DNA of 64,000 nucleotides from Mycobacterium sp. 852014-50255_SCH5639931 (lineage in GTDB: Bacteria > Actinomycetota > Actinomycetes > Mycobacteriales > Mycobacteriaceae), in NCBI RefSeq assembly GCF_001665605.1, contig NZ_LZSV01000023.1:1-64000 (forward strand). The letters run 5' to 3'. The notes beneath the pieces were generated by a model that searched no databases, had not been told where the DNA came from, and was given only the letters and a program-made list of their open reading frames with translations. The position numbers and the translations under genes are program-made. Positions 33,796 to 44,535 of the stretch are shown in pieces. Within the stretch, counting starts at the first letter, position 1. The number at the start of each line of letters is the position of its first letter.

Positions 33796-35852
33796 GCCGC
33801 GGCGACTCCTCGCGCAACCGTCGGTCGCAGCCGACGCGCGGTCCCCGTAAGGCGCAGGAAGCCAAGGGGGTTCGCCAGCCCAAGCGGCGTGCGAAGCAGC
33901 AAGCCGAGGACGTCCGGGAGCCGAAGCGGTTCCGGAAGGCCAAGGAAGCCAAGGACGCCAAGAAGGCGCGCCCGGCCGACCGGCCGGACGCCGCCGCCAC
34001 CGGGCACTCGGCGCGGGAGCGGCGCACCCGGCTGGTGCAGGCGGGCACCCGCGGCGCGTCGTTCGTCTTCCGGCATCGGGCCGGGAACGCCGCCATCGGG
34101 GCCTTGATCGTGGTGGCCGCGGTCCAGTTGTTCGTCCTGCAGGTGACCAACGCGCCGGCGCTGCGCGCCCAGGCCGCGGGCCAGCTCAAGGTCACCGACG
34201 TCGAAAAGGCGGTGCGCGGCAGCATCGTCGACCGCAACAAGGATCAGCTGGCGTTCACCACCGAATCGCGCGCGTTGACGTTCCAGCCCAAGAGGATTCG
34301 CAAGCAACTGGAAGAGGCCAAGAACAAGAACTCGGTGGCCCCCGATCCTCAGCAGCGCCTGCGGGATATCGCCAAGGAGGTCTCCACCCGGCTGGGCAAC
34401 AAGCCGGACTCCGCGACCGTGCTGAAGAAGCTGCAAAGCGACGAGAACTTCGTCTACCTGGCGCGCGCCGTCGATCCGGCCGTCGCCAGCGCGATCTCCG
34501 ACAAGTACCCCGAAGTCGGTTCGGAGCGACAGGATCTGCGCCAGTATCCGGGCGGGTCGTTGGCGGCCAACATCGTCGGCGGCATCGACTGGGACGGGCA
34601 CGGGCTGCTCGGTCTGGAGGAGTCCCTGGACTCGGTGCTGTCCGGAACCGACGGCTCGGTCACCTATGACCGGGGATCCGACGGCGTCGTCATCCCCGGC
34701 AGTTACCGCAACCGGCACCGGGCGGTAAACGGTTCGATGGTGCAGCTGACCCTCGACGACGACGTCCAGTTCTACGTCCAGCAGCAGGTCCAGCAGGCGA
34801 AGAATCTCTCTGGCGCGCACAATGTCTCGGCGGTCGTGCTGGACTCGAAGACCGGCGAAGTGCTTGCCATGGCCAACGACAACACTTTTGACCCGTCGCA
34901 GGACATCGGGCGCCAGGGTGACAAGCAGCTGGGCAACCTGGCGGTGTCCTCGCCGTTCGAGCCGGGCTCGGTGAACAAGGTCATCACCGCGTCGTCGGTG
35001 ATCGAGTACGGCCTGTCCAATCCCGATGAGGTGCTGCAGGTGCCCGGGTCGATCCAGATGGGCGGGGTGCCCATCCACGACGCGTGGGACCACGGCGTGA
35101 TGCCCTACACAACCACCGGCGTGTTCGGAAAGTCCTCCAACGTCGGCACTTTGATGCTCGCGCAGCGCGTCGGACCGGAACGCTTTTACGACATGGTCCG
35201 CAAATTCGGTCTCGGGCAACGCACCAACGTGGGCCTGCCCGGTGAGAGCGCCGGGCTGGTGCCGCCCATCGACCAGTGGTCGGGCAGCACCTTCTCGAAC
35301 CTGCCTATCGGGCAGGGCCTTTCGATGACGCTGTTGCAGATGGCCGGCATGTATCAGACCATCGCCAATGACGGGGTGCGGATACCGCCGCGGATCGTCA
35401 AGGCCACCATCGCGCCCGACGGCACCCGGACGGAAGAACCGCGTCCCGACGGCGTGCGGGTGGTCTCGGCGCAGACGGCCCAGACCGTCCGCAACATGCT
35501 GCGCGCCGTCGTGCAACGCGACCCGATGGGTTACCAGCAGGGCACCGGGTCGGCCGCCGCGGTGACGGGCTACCAGATGGCCGGCAAGACGGGTACCGCG
35601 CAGCAGATCAACCCGGCCTGCGGCTGCTACTTCGACAACGTCTACTGGATCACCTTCGCCGGCATGGCCACCGTCGACAACCCGCGTTACGTCATCGGCA
35701 TCATGATGGACAACCCGGATCGCAACGCGGACGGTACGCCGGGCCACTCGGCGGCCCCGCTGTTCCACAACATCGCCGGCTGGCTCATGCAGCGCGAGAA
35801 CGTGCCGCTGTCGCCCGACCCCGGTCCGCCGCTGACACTGCAGGCCACCTAG
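33792..35852 (+). CDS. pbpB: Septal class B penicillin-binding protein (PbpB/FtsI)
   Basis: The 686-residue D,D-transpeptidase crosslinks septal peptidoglycan with FtsW. A lysine/arginine-rich cytoplasmic region (about 90 residues) precedes one helix (AAIGALIVVAAVQLFVLQV), the class B dimerisation/pedestal domain (VRGSIVDRN) and the transpeptidase domain. Active-site motifs are S393-V-N-K (PGSVNK), SSN in GKSSNVG and K599-T-G (GKTGTAQ). The GTG at 33792 overlaps the preceding stop. The last codon and the stop lie within a 57-bp tandem duplication; the protein sequence is unaffected. Confidence 0.96.
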   Translation: MSRGDSSRNRRSQPTRGPRKAQEAKGVRQPKRRAKQQAEDVREPKRFRKAKEAKDAKKARPADRPDAAATGHSARERRTRLVQAGTRGASFVFRHRAGNAAIGALIVVAAVQLFVLQVTNAPALRAQAAGQLKVTDVEKAVRGSIVDRNKDQLAFTTESRALTFQPKRIRKQLEEAKNKNSVAPDPQQRLRDIAKEVSTRLGNKPDSATVLKKLQSDENFVYLARAVDPAVASAISDKYPEVGSERQDLRQYPGGSLAANIVGGIDWDGHGLLGLEESLDSVLSGTDGSVTYDRGSDGVVIPGSYRNRHRAVNGSMVQLTLDDDVQFYVQQQVQQAKNLSGAHNVSAVVLDSKTGEVLAMANDNTFDPSQDIGRQGDKQLGNLAVSSPFEPGSVNKVITASSVIEYGLSNPDEVLQVPGSIQMGGVPIHDAWDHGVMPYTTTGVFGKSSNVGTLMLAQRVGPERFYDMVRKFGLGQRTNVGLPGESAGLVPPIDQWSGSTFSNLPIGQGLSMTLLQMAGMYQTIANDGVRIPPRIVKATIAPDGTRTEEPRPDGVRVVSAQTAQTVRNMLRAVVQRDPMGYQQGTGSAAAVTGYQMAGKTGTAQQINPACGCYFDNVYWITFAGMATVDNPRYVIGIMMDNPDRNADGTPGHSAAPLFHNIAGWLMQRENVPLSPDPGPPLTLQAT

Positions 35853-35960
35853 CGGCGATCGCGAGCGCGGCGTATGCCGGGCGCTGCGGGTCGCCGCCAG
35901 GCAACCTAGCGGCGATCGCGAGCGCGGCGTATGCCGGGCGCTGCGGGTCGCCGCCAGGCA
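35847..35960. repeat. Perfect 57-bp tandem duplication across the pbpB stop
   Basis: Bases 35847-35903 and 35904-35960 are identical. Each unit contains the TAG of pbpB (35850-35852 and again 35907-35909) and an imperfect inverted repeat (GGCGATCGCGAGCG facing CGCTGCGGGTCGCC) that could form a hairpin. The layout is that of a two-copy VNTR. The unit resembles the GCG-rich intergenic repeats scattered in mycobacterial genomes. Confidence 0.9.
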
Positions 35961-36068
35961 CCCACGTCACCTCCCCGCACGGCGGGAACGCCTCATGGCC
36001 GATGCGCCTAGGTAGGGTGTCATGGCCGATCATGGGGATCACGCGGGTCTGCAGGGAGGTGTGAACAG

Positions 36069-37607
36069 GTGGTGCCGATGCCCACGGGGCTGCGGCCCAG
36101 CGCCGGTGCTGGCACGCGCCTGCCCGCACTGGCGGCACAGGTCGGGGCGGTGCTCGCCGACCACGGCGCGGTGGTGCCCGACGTCGCGGTCACCGGCGTC
36201 ACGCTGCGTGCCCAGGACGTGCGGCCCGGTGACCTGTTCGCCGCGCTGACCGGCGCGTCGACGCACGGGGCCCGCTACGCGGCCGAGGCGATCGAGCACG
36301 GCGCCGTCGCGGTCCTCACCGACGCCGCCGGGGTGGCGGAGATGGGTGCGTCGGCATCGGCCGTCCCGACGCTGGTGCACCCGGCGCCCCGCAACGTGCT
36401 CGGCGCTCTGGCCGCCACGGTGTACGGGCACCCGTCGGAGCGGACGACGGTGGTCGGGATCACCGGAACCTCCGGCAAGACCACCACGACGTATCTGGTC
36501 GAATCCGGGCTGCGCGCCGCCGGCCGGACGGCCGGGCTGATCGGCACGGTCGGCATCCGCATCGCCGGCGCGGACGTTCCGAGCGCGCTGACCACCCCGG
36601 AGGCCCCCGCGCTGCAGGCCATGTTCGCGGCGATGGCCGAGCGCGGGGTGGACACCGTCGTCATGGAGGTGTCCAGCCACGCGCTGGCGCTGGGCCGCGT
36701 GGACGGCACCGGGTTCGCGGTGGGCGCCTTCACCAACCTGTCCCGCGACCACCTCGACTTTCACCCCACCATGGCGGACTACTTCGAGGCCAAGGCGAAG
36801 CTGTTCGATCCGGCCTCGCCGCTGCGGGCCCGCCGGGTTGTGGTCTGCATCGACGACGACGCCGGGCGCGCCATGGCCGCCCGGGCCGGCGACGCGATCA
36901 CCGTCAGCACCGGCGACCAGCCCGCGCATTGGCGCGCCATGGACGTGACCCCGCTGGGCGGCGGGGGACAGCAGTTCACCGCAATCGACCCCGCCGGCGT
37001 GCGCCATCGGGTCGGCATCCGGCTACCGGGGCATTACAACATCGCCAATTGCCTTGTCGCGCTGGCGATTTTGGATGCGGTGGGCGTGTCTCCGGAGCAG
37101 GCGGCGCCGGGGCTGCTCGAGACCCGGGTGCCCGGCCGGATGCAAGACATCGACTGCGGCCAGGATTTCCTCGCGCTGGTCGACTACGCACACAAGCCGG
37201 GCGCGTTGCGGGCGGTGCTGACCACCCTGGCGCGTCCGGGGCGCCGGCTGGCGGTGGTGTTCGGCGCCGGCGGCGAGCGCGACCCGGGCAAGCGGGCGCC
37301 GATGGGCGCGACGGCGGCCGAGCTGGCCGACCTGGTCGTCGTCACCGACGACAACCCGCGCGGCGAGGACCCCGCCGCCATCCGCCGCGAGATCCTGGCC
37401 GGGGCGGCCGCCAGCGGCGGTGCGGCCGAGGTGGTCGAGATCGGCGACCGGCGGGCGGCGATCGAACACGCGGTGGCCTGGGCCGGGCCGGGCGACGTGG
37501 TCCTGGTGGCGGGCAAAGGCCACGAAACGGGCCAGCGCGCGGCGGGGGAGGTCCGCCCCTTCGACGACCGGGTGGAGCTGGAACGAGCGCTGAAGGCGCG
37601 GCGATGA
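36069..37607 (+). CDS. murE: UDP-MurNAc-tripeptide synthetase (meso-DAP adding)
   Basis: The 512-residue Mur ligase adds meso-diaminopimelate to UDP-MurNAc-L-Ala-D-Glu. The ATP loop is [14 protein letters not shown]; the carbamylated-lysine region ([12 protein letters not shown]) and the DAP-specifying DNPRGEDP motif are present, so the substrate is meso-DAP rather than lysine. The GTG at 36069 is preceded by GGGAGG 11-16 nt upstream; GTG or ATG codons at 36072 and 36078 are also possible. In M. tuberculosis a PE_PGRS gene and others separate pbpB and murE; here the gap is only 216 bp, including the tandem repeat. Confidence 0.96.
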   Translation: MVPMPTGLRPSAGAGTRLPALAAQVGAVLADHGAVVPDVAVTGVTLRAQDVRPGDLFAALTGASTHGARYAAEAIEHGAVAVLTDAAGVAEMGASASAVPTLVHPAPRNVLGALAATVYGHPSERTTVVGITGTSGKTTTTYLVESGLRAAGRTAGLIGTVGIRIAGADVPSALTTPEAPALQAMFAAMAERGVDTVVMEVSSHALALGRVDGTGFAVGAFTNLSRDHLDFHPTMADYFEAKAKLFDPASPLRARRVVVCIDDDAGRAMAARAGDAITVSTGDQPAHWRAMDVTPLGGGGQQFTAIDPAGVRHRVGIRLPGHYNIANCLVALAILDAVGVSPEQAAPGLLETRVPGRMQDIDCGQDFLALVDYAHKPGALRAVLTTLARPGRRLAVVFGAGGERDPGKRAPMGATAAELADLVVVTDDNPRGEDPAAIRREILAGAAASGGAAEVVEIGDRRAAIEHAVAWAGPGDVVLVAGKGHETGQRAAGEVRPFDDRVELERALKARR

Positions 37608-39142
37608 TCGACCTGACCGTCGCGCAGATCGCCGACATCGTCGGCGGCACGCTGGCCGACATCTCGCCGCAGGCCGCCGCCGGGCTCCGCGTCACCGGCA
37701 CCGTCGAATTCGACTCGCGCGCAGTCGGTCCCGGCGGCCTGTTCCTCGCGCTGCCGGGGGCCCATGCCGACGGGCATGACTACGCGGGCGCGGCGGCGGC
37801 GGCCGGCGCGGTCGCCGTCCTGGCGGCCCGGCCGGTGGGGGTGCCCGCCATCGTCGTGCCTCCGGCACCGACGGCCCGCCGCGCCGACGGCGGCCTGGCC
37901 GGGGTGCTCGAACACGACACCGACGGCTCGGGCGCGGCGGTGCTGGCCGCGCTGGCCAAGCTGGCCAGGGCCGTGGCCGCGGAGCTGGTGGCGGGCGGGC
38001 TGACCATCGTCGGAATCACCGGCTCGTCGGGTAAGACGTCGACCAAAGACCTGGTGGCCGCCGTGCTAGAGCCGCTGGGCGAGGTGGTCGCGCCGCCCGG
38101 GTCGTTCAACAACGAGCTGGGACACCCCTGGACGGTGTTGCGCGCGACGCGCAGCACCGACTACCTGGTGCTCGAGATGTCGGCCCGCCATCCCGGCAAT
38201 ATCGCCGCGCTGGCCGAGATCGCCCCGCCGACGATCGGGGTGGTCCTCAACGTCGGGACCGCCCACCTCGGCGAGTTCGGCTCCCGGGAAGCCATCGCGC
38301 GTACCAAATCCGAACTGCCCCAATCTGTTCCGTCATCCGGAGTGGTCATCCTCAACGCCGACGACCCGATTGTGGCGGCGATGGCCGACGTCACCGAGGC
38401 GCGGGTGGTGCGGGTCAGCCGGTCCAGCCGCACCGATTCCGGTCCCAGCGACGTCTGGGCCGACGGAGTGTCGCTGGACGAACTGGCCAGGCCCCGCTTT
38501 ACCCTGCACGCGATGGACAGCGCGGTCGAGGTGCGGCTGGGCGTGTACGGCGACCATCAGGTCGCCAACGCGCTGTGCGCCGCCGCCGTCGCGCTGCAAT
38601 GCGGCGCCACCGTCGAGCAGGTCGCCGCCGCGCTGGCGCACGCCGGGCCGGTGTCGCGGCACCGGATGCACGTGACCACCCGCGCGGACGGGGTCACGGT
38701 GATCGACGACGCCTACAACGCCAACCCAGACTCGATGCGCGCCGGACTGCAGGCGCTGGCCTGGATCGCCCACGGCGCCGACGAAAAGCGCAGGAGCTGG
38801 GCGGTGCTGGGCGAAATGGCCGAGCTCGGCGAGGATGCGGTGGCCGAACACGATCGCATCGGCCGGATGGCCGTGCGCTTAGATGTGTCTCGACTTGTCG
38901 TCGTGGGAAGTGGGAGGTCGATGAGCGCCATGCACCACGGAGCGGTCATGGAGGGCTCGTGGGGAGCTTCCGGTGATCGGGGGGCCGTCAACGTGGCCGA
39001 TGCCGACGCCGCCCTCGCGTTGCTGCGGGCCGAAGTCCGGCCCGGCGACGTGATCCTGGTCAAGGCCTCCAACGCGGCCGGGCTGGGCGCACTGGCCGAC
39101 GCGCTGGCCGCAGAAGACACCGAGAGCGGGACGGGCGCGTGA
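37604..39142 (+). CDS. murF: UDP-MurNAc-tripeptide:D-Ala-D-Ala ligase
   Basis: The 512-residue ligase completes the UDP-MurNAc-pentapeptide in the cytoplasm. It shows the N-terminal [20 protein letters not shown] domain, the ATP loop [15 protein letters not shown], the NNELGHPWT motif and the [11 protein letters not shown] motif near residue 367. The ATG at 37604 overlaps the murE stop as ATGA, and the end overlaps mraY as GTGA. There are no oddities. Confidence 0.97.
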   Translation: MIDLTVAQIADIVGGTLADISPQAAAGLRVTGTVEFDSRAVGPGGLFLALPGAHADGHDYAGAAAAAGAVAVLAARPVGVPAIVVPPAPTARRADGGLAGVLEHDTDGSGAAVLAALAKLARAVAAELVAGGLTIVGITGSSGKTSTKDLVAAVLEPLGEVVAPPGSFNNELGHPWTVLRATRSTDYLVLEMSARHPGNIAALAEIAPPTIGVVLNVGTAHLGEFGSREAIARTKSELPQSVPSSGVVILNADDPIVAAMADVTEARVVRVSRSSRTDSGPSDVWADGVSLDELARPRFTLHAMDSAVEVRLGVYGDHQVANALCAAAVALQCGATVEQVAAALAHAGPVSRHRMHVTTRADGVTVIDDAYNANPDSMRAGLQALAWIAHGADEKRRSWAVLGEMAELGEDAVAEHDRIGRMAVRLDVSRLVVVGSGRSMSAMHHGAVMEGSWGASGDRGAVNVADADAALALLRAEVRPGDVILVKASNAAGLGALADALAAEDTESGTGA

Positions 39143-40218
39143 GGCAGATCCTGATCGCGGTGGCCGTCGCGCTCGCCGTGTCAATCCTGTTGACGCCGGC
39201 GCTGATTCGGTTGTTCACCCGGCAGGGCTTCGGCCATCACACCCGTGAGGACGGCCCGCCCAGCCATCACGCCAAGCGCGGCACGCCGTCGATGGGAGGG
39301 GTGGCGATCCTGGCCGGCATCTGGGCGGGATACCTCGGGACGCACCTGGCCGGGCTGGCCTTCGACGGCGAGGGCGTTACCGCGTCGGGTCTCCTGGTGC
39401 TGGGCCTGGCGACCGTGCTCGGTGGCGTCGGCTTCCTCGACGACCTGATCAAGGTTCGCCGGTCGCGCAATCTCGGGCTGAACAAGACGGCCAAGATCGT
39501 CGGGCAGGTAGCCGCCGCGGTGCTGTTCGGGGTGCTGGTGTTGCGGTTCCGCAATGGCAGCGGGTTGACACCGGCCAGCTCGGACCTGTCCTACGTGCGC
39601 GAGATCGCCACGGTCACTTTGGCTCCGGGGCTGTTCGTGTTGTTCTGCGTGGTGGTCGTCAGCGCCTGGTCCAACGCGGTCAACTTCACCGACGGCCTCG
39701 ACGGGCTGGCCGCGGGGTGCATGGCGATGGTTACCGCCGCCTACGTGTTGATCACCTTCTGGCAGTACCGCAACGCCTGCGTCACCGCGCCGGGCCTGGG
39801 CTGCTACAACGTGCGTGACCCGCTGGACCTGGCGCTCGTCGCGGCCGCCACCGCGGGCGCCTGCATCGGCTTTTTGTGGTGGAATGCCGCTCCGGCAAAG
39901 ATTTTCATGGGGGATACCGGATCACTGGCGCTGGGCGGCATCATCGCGGGCCTGTCGGTGACCAGCCGCACCGAGATCCTCGCCGTCGTGCTGGGGTCGC
40001 TGTTCGTCGCCGAGGTCACTTCGGTGGTGCTGCAGATCCTGGCCTTCCGCACCACCGGGCGCCGGGTGTTCCGGATGGCGCCCTTCCACCACCACTTCGA
40101 GTTGGCCGGCTGGGCCGAAACCACGGTGATCATCCGCTTCTGGCTGCTCACGGCGATCACCTGCGGTCTGGGCGTGGCCCTTTTCTACGGTGAGTGGCTG
40201 GGCGCGATCGGTGCCTGA
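39139..40218 (+). CDS. mraY: Phospho-MurNAc-pentapeptide transferase (lipid I synthase)
   Basis: The 359-residue, ten-helix enzyme transfers phospho-MurNAc-pentapeptide to decaprenyl phosphate. Diagnostic cytoplasmic motifs are [12 protein letters not shown] (DD pair), [12 protein letters not shown], the [12 protein letters not shown] loop and the [11 protein letters not shown] histidines. The GTG at 39139 overlaps murF. The 3' end overlaps murD by 8 bp if murD begins at 40211. Confidence 0.97.
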   Translation: MRQILIAVAVALAVSILLTPALIRLFTRQGFGHHTREDGPPSHHAKRGTPSMGGVAILAGIWAGYLGTHLAGLAFDGEGVTASGLLVLGLATVLGGVGFLDDLIKVRRSRNLGLNKTAKIVGQVAAAVLFGVLVLRFRNGSGLTPASSDLSYVREIATVTLAPGLFVLFCVVVVSAWSNAVNFTDGLDGLAAGCMAMVTAAYVLITFWQYRNACVTAPGLGCYNVRDPLDLALVAAATAGACIGFLWWNAAPAKIFMGDTGSLALGGIIAGLSVTSRTEILAVVLGSLFVAEVTSVVLQILAFRTTGRRVFRMAPFHHHFELAGWAETTVIIRFWLLTAITCGLGVALFYGEWLGAIGA

Positions 40219-41677
40219 CGTGCCCGGGCTCGAGCCCTTGGTGCCGGGCGCACCCGTGCTGGTGGCCGGCGGCGGCGTCACCGGCAAGGCGGTGCTGGCG
40301 GCCCTGGCCCGGTTCGGCGCGGCGCCGACCCTGTGCGACGACGACCCCGCCACGCTGCGGCGCTACGCCGAAGCCGGCGTGGCGACCGTGACCACGCCGG
40401 CGGCCACGCAGCGCGTTGCGAAGTACGCGCTGGTGGTCACCAGCCCGGGATTTCGGCCGGACACACCGCTGCTGGTCGCCGCCGCGGCGGCGGGCGTGCC
40501 GGTCTGGGGCGACGTGGAATTGGCCTGGCGGCTCGACGCGGCGGGCCAGTACGGGCCCCCGCGGCGCTGGCTCGTGGTGACCGGCACGAACGGCAAGACC
40601 ACCACGACGTCGATGTTGCACGCGATGTTGAGCGCCGCGGGCCGGAGCAGCCTGTTGTGCGGCAATATCGGCGATCCGGTCCTCGATGTCCTCGACGCGC
40701 CCGCCGACCTGCTGGCCGTCGAGCTGTCCAGCTTCCAGCTGCACTGGGCGCCCTCGGTGCGGCCCGAGGCGGGCGTCGTCCTCAACATCGCCGAAGACCA
40801 CCTGGATTGGCACTCCACCATGGCTGAGTACGCGGCGGCCAAGGCGCGGGTGCTCGACGGCCGGGTGGCGGTCGTGGGACTCGACGACGCCCGGGCGGCC
40901 GCGTTGCTCGACACCGCCGCGGCCCCGGTGCGCGTCGGCTTCCGGCTCGGCGAGCCGGCGACGGGCGAACTGGGCGTGCGCGACGGCCAACTCATCGACC
41001 GCGCCTTCGCCGACGACCTCGCGCTGCTGCCCGTCGAAACGATCCCGGTGCCGGGGCCCGTCGGCATCCTGGACGCGCTCGCCGCGGCGGCGCTGGCGCG
41101 CAGCGTCGGTGTGCCGGCCGGGGCGATCGCCGACGCGATCGCGTCCTTCCGGGTGGGCCGGCACCGGGCCGAGGTGGTCGCGGTCGCCGACGGGATCACC
41201 TACGTCGACGACTCGAAGGCCACCAACCCGCACGCCGCCGAGGCGTCCGTGCTGGCCTACCCCCGCGTGGTGTGGGTGGCCGGCGGTTTGCTCAAGGGCG
41301 CTTCGGTGGACGCCGAGGTCGCCAAAATGGCCCCCCGGCTGGTCGGCGCGGTGCTCATCGGCCGAGATCGCGAAGAGGTTGCAGAGGCGTTATCGCGACA
41401 CGCGCCGGATGTGCCCGTCGTCCAGGTTGTGACAGGCGAGGATGCTGATATGAATGCGACGGCTGTGGTTGTTGGTGCAGATGTGACAGAAGTGAAACAT
41501 TCGGGCGGGGATCTCGGCACTTCCGTCATGACCGCGGCGGTGGCCGCGGCCCGCGACCTGGCCCGGCCCGGCGACACGGTGTTGCTGGCGCCGGCCGGCG
41601 CGTCGTTCGACCAGTTCAGCGGGTATGCCGACCGTGGCGACGCCTTCGCTGCCGCCGTCCGCGCGGCCACCCGGTAG
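40211..41677 (+). CDS. murD: UDP-MurNAc-L-Ala:D-Glu ligase
   Basis: The 488-residue enzyme adds D-glutamate. The ATP loop [38 protein letters not shown] and [11 protein letters not shown] are present. GTG codons at 40211 and 40220 both fit the mycobacterial start; the first lies inside mraY. A stretch around 41430-41500 (region [18 protein letters not shown]) is lower in GC and less conserved, a known variable loop of MurD in this genus. Confidence 0.96.
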   Translation: MPDVPGLEPLVPGAPVLVAGGGVTGKAVLAALARFGAAPTLCDDDPATLRRYAEAGVATVTTPAATQRVAKYALVVTSPGFRPDTPLLVAAAAAGVPVWGDVELAWRLDAAGQYGPPRRWLVVTGTNGKTTTTSMLHAMLSAAGRSSLLCGNIGDPVLDVLDAPADLLAVELSSFQLHWAPSVRPEAGVVLNIAEDHLDWHSTMAEYAAAKARVLDGRVAVVGLDDARAAALLDTAAAPVRVGFRLGEPATGELGVRDGQLIDRAFADDLALLPVETIPVPGPVGILDALAAAALARSVGVPAGAIADAIASFRVGRHRAEVVAVADGITYVDDSKATNPHAAEASVLAYPRVVWVAGGLLKGASVDAEVAKMAPRLVGAVLIGRDREEVAEALSRHAPDVPVVQVVTGEDADMNATAVVVGADVTEVKHSGGDLGTSVMTAAVAAARDLARPGDTVLLAPAGASFDQFSGYADRGDAFAAAVRAATR

Positions 41678-41683
41678 GCGGGC

Positions 41684-43318
41684 GTGGGTAATCCGCTGGC
41701 CCGGCTGAGAGGCCGGGGCAAAGCAACCGAAGCGACCGCCGACACCGCCGCGGCCGAGCCGGGCGAGGCCGACGCCGACGAGGCGACCGGCCCCGTGAGC
41801 ACCGCCGGCACGTCGGAGGCCAAGCCGGCCGCGAAAACGCAGGTCAAAAACGAAGAGCGCGGCCGGTTCGGCGCCTGGCTGAGCCGGCCCATGACCTCCT
41901 TCCACCTGATCATCGCGGTGGCCGGGCTGCTGACCACGCTCGGCCTGATCATGGTGCTGTCGGCGTCGGGGGTGCGGTCCTACGACGCCGACGGGTCGGC
42001 CTGGGTGATCTTCGGCAAGCAGGTGCTGTGGACGGTGATCGGCCTGATCGCCTGCTACGCCTCGCTGCGCATGTCGGTGCGGTTCATCCGCCGCGTCGCC
42101 TTCACCGGGTACGTCGTCACCGTCATCCTGCTGGTGCTCGTACTGGTGCCGGGCATCGGAAACCTGGCCAACGGGTCGCGGAAGTGGTTCGTCATCGCCG
42201 GCTTCTCCATGCAGCCGTCCGAGCTGGCCAAGATCGCCTTCGCCATCTGGGGTGCGCATCTGCTGGCGGCCCGCCGGCTGGAGCGGGCCTCGCTGCGCGA
42301 GATGCTGATCCCGCTGGTCCCGGCCGCAGTCATCGCGCTGGCGCTGATCGTGGCCCAGCCCGACCTCGGGCAGACGGTGTCGCTGGGCATCATCCTGCTC
42401 GCGCTGCTGTGGTACGCCGGGCTGCCGCTGCGCGTCTTCGCCACCTCGCTGCTGGCGGTCGTCATGGCCGGCGCGATCCTGGCCATGTCCGCGGGTTACC
42501 GCTCGGACCGGGTGAAGTCCTGGATGAACCCCGAGAACGACCCCATGGACACCGGCTACCAGGCCCGCCAGGCGAAGTACGCCCTGGCCCACGGCGGCAT
42601 CTTCGGCGACGGCCTGGGGCAGGGCGTGGCCAAGTGGAACTACCTGCCCAACGCCCACAACGACTTCATCTTCGCGATCATCGGCGAGGAACTGGGCTTC
42701 GTCGGCGCGTTCGGCCTGCTCGTTCTGTTCGGGTTGTTCGCCTACACCGGGATGCGCATCGCCCGGCGCTCGGCCGACCCGTTCCTGCGGCTGTTGACCG
42801 CCACCACGACGATGTGGGTGCTGGGCCAGGCGTTCATCAACATCGGTTACGTGATCGGGATCCTGCCGGTGACCGGCATTCAGCTGCCGCTCATCTCTGC
42901 GGGCGGAACCTCCACGGCGGCAACGCTTTTCATGATCGGGATCATGGCCAACGCGGCCCGTCACGAACCAGAGGCGGTGGCCGCGCTGCGCGCCGGCCGG
43001 GACGACAAGGTGAACCGGTTCCTGCGGCTGCCCCTGCCCCAGCCGTACGTCCCGACCCGGCTGGAGTCGTTCCGCGACCGCAAGCGCGGCGGCAAGCAAC
43101 CGGCCAAGGGTGCCCCTTCGCGCAACGGCACCCGGAAGGCCGCCCAGGCGCCCGCCCGCAAGCGTTCCCGCAAGGCTGAGGAACCGCTGCGGCCGGCCTT
43201 CTCCAGCACAGCCGCCCGGCCGACCCGCAGGGCGGTGCATCATGGATCTGGCCAGCGGTACGCCGGCCAGCGCCAGGCACGGCGCGCTCGCGCATTGGAA
43301 GGTCAGCGTTACGGGTGA
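41684..43318 (+). CDS. ftsW: Septal peptidoglycan glycosyltransferase FtsW (SEDS family)
   Basis: The 544-residue SEDS protein polymerises lipid II during division and works with PbpB. About 60 polar residues precede ten helices. Signature stretches are [49 protein letters not shown] and [14 protein letters not shown] basic C-terminal tail of about 120 residues ([10 protein letters not shown] onward) is expanded in mycobacteria and is a site of contact with FtsZ. The GTG at 41684 follows murD by 6 bp. The end overlaps murG as GTGA. Confidence 0.95.
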   Translation: MGNPLARLRGRGKATEATADTAAAEPGEADADEATGPVSTAGTSEAKPAAKTQVKNEERGRFGAWLSRPMTSFHLIIAVAGLLTTLGLIMVLSASGVRSYDADGSAWVIFGKQVLWTVIGLIACYASLRMSVRFIRRVAFTGYVVTVILLVLVLVPGIGNLANGSRKWFVIAGFSMQPSELAKIAFAIWGAHLLAARRLERASLREMLIPLVPAAVIALALIVAQPDLGQTVSLGIILLALLWYAGLPLRVFATSLLAVVMAGAILAMSAGYRSDRVKSWMNPENDPMDTGYQARQAKYALAHGGIFGDGLGQGVAKWNYLPNAHNDFIFAIIGEELGFVGAFGLLVLFGLFAYTGMRIARRSADPFLRLLTATTTMWVLGQAFINIGYVIGILPVTGIQLPLISAGGTSTAATLFMIGIMANAARHEPEAVAALRAGRDDKVNRFLRLPLPQPYVPTRLESFRDRKRGGKQPAKGAPSRNGTRKAAQAPARKRSRKAEEPLRPAFSSTAARPTRRAVHHGSGQRYAGQRQARRARALEGQRYG

Positions 43319-44535
43319 ACGACACGGTCAGCAAGCCGGCCGGGGGGGGGGGGGCAACCCCCCCGCCCGCCGGTGCCGCGTTGTCGGCTCTTAAGCCCCT
43401 CAAGCCGCTGTCGGTGGTGCTGGCCGGCGGGGGCACCGCCGGTCACGTGGAGCCCGCGATGGCGGTGGCAGACGCGCTGAGCGCGCTCGATCCGCAGGTT
43501 CGCATCACCGCGCTGGGCACCCACCGCGGGCTGGAGACCCGGCTGGTGCCCGAGCGCGGTTACCACCTCGAGCTGATCACGCCGGTGCCGCTACCGCGCA
43601 AGCCCAGCGGCGACCTGGCCCGGTTGCCCCCGCGGGTATGGCGCGCGGTCCGGGAGGTGCGGGCCGTGCTCGAGGCGGTCGACGCCGACGTCATCATCGG
43701 CTTCGGCGGATACGTGGCGCTACCGGCGTACCTCGCCGCCCGCGGGATTCCCCGCGGTCTCGGCCGCAGGCGCCGCGTCCCGGTGCTGATCCACGAAGCC
43801 AACGCCAGCGCCGGGCTGGCTAACCGGGTCGGCGCCCGCCGTGCCGACCGGGTGCTCTCCGCGGTGCCCGATTGCGGGCTGCCGCGCGCCGAGGTGGTCG
43901 GGATACCGGTGCGGGAGGCCATCACCTCGCTCGACCGCGCCGCCCTGCGCGCCGAGGCGCGCAGGCACTTCGGCTTCGCCGACGACGCGCGGGTGTTGCT
44001 GGTGTTCGGCGGCTCGCAGGGCGCCGTGTCGCTGAACCGGGCCGTGTCCGGGGCCGCCGCCGACCTGGCCGCCGCGGGCGTGTCGGTACTGCACGCGCAC
44101 GGACCGAAAAACACCCTCGAGCTGCGACAGAGCCAACCCGGTGACCCGCCGTACGTGGCGGTGCCCTATCTCGACCGGATGGATCTGGCCTACGCCGCCG
44201 CCGACCTGGCGATCTGCCGGTCGGGGGCCATGACCGTCGCCGAGGTCTCGGCGGTCGGCCTGCCGGCCATCTATGTGCCGCTGCCGATCGGCAACGGCGA
44301 GCAGCGGCTCAACGCGCTGCCGGTGGTCAACGCCGGGGGCGGAATGGTGGTCGCTGACGCCGCCTTGACGCCGGAGCTGGTCGCCCGCGAGGTGGCCGGG
44401 CTGCTCAACGACCCGCCGCGGTTGGCGGCGATGACGACGGCCGCCGCGCGCGTGGGGCACCCCGACGCGGCGCGCCAGGTGGCACAGGCGGCGCTGGACA
44501 TCGCCAGGAAGGCAGCGGCGGGAGGGCGACGGTGA
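43315..44535 (+). CDS. murG: UDP-GlcNAc:lipid I N-acetylglucosaminyltransferase
   Basis: The 406-residue GT-B enzyme makes lipid II at the inner face of the membrane. It has the [13 protein letters not shown] loop near residue 42, [29 protein letters not shown] and [18 protein letters not shown] for donor binding. The first 30 residues are a low-complexity extension ([15 protein letters not shown]) encoded by a 13-G run and a 7-C run. A frameshift in this run would abolish this essential gene unless initiation occurs downstream, so its retention is odd. Confidence 0.95.
   Translation: MNDTVSKPAGGGGATPPPAGAALSALKPLKPLSVVLAGGGTAGHVEPAMAVADALSALDPQVRITALGTHRGLETRLVPERGYHLELITPVPLPRKPSGDLARLPPRVWRAVREVRAVLEAVDADVIIGFGGYVALPAYLAARGIPRGLGRRRRVPVLIHEANASAGLANRVGARRADRVLSAVPDCGLPRAEVVGIPVREAITSLDRAALRAEARRHFGFADDARVLLVFGGSQGAVSLNRAVSGAAADLAAAGVSVLHAHGPKNTLELRQSQPGDPPYVAVPYLDRMDLAYAAADLAICRSGAMTVAEVSAVGLPAIYVPLPIGNGEQRLNALPVVNAGGGMVVADAALTPELVAREVAGLLNDPPRLAAMTTAAARVGHPDAARQVAQAALDIARKAAAGGRR
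43342..43364. repeat. 13-G tract and G7-CAA-C7 hairpin in the murG 5' coding region
   Basis: Thirteen consecutive Gs (43342-43354) are followed by CAA and seven Cs (43358-43364). The last seven Gs and the Cs can form a perfect stem with a 3-base loop, 27 nt after the murG start codon. Homopolymers of this length slip easily in replication and in sequencing. Confidence 0.85.

Noticed and set aside
33474..35768. A 764-codon minus-strand open frame antisense to pbpB
   Set aside because: It mirrors the third-position GC of pbpB and is rich in Arg, His and Gly. It is a high-GC shadow with no domain.
35853..36068. CRISPR-like array at the repeated segment
   Set aside because: Only two directly adjacent copies without spacers; it is a tandem duplication.
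41390..43243. A 617-codon minus-strand frame antisense to ftsW
   Set aside because: Shadow of a strongly GC3-biased gene; no start signal or domain.
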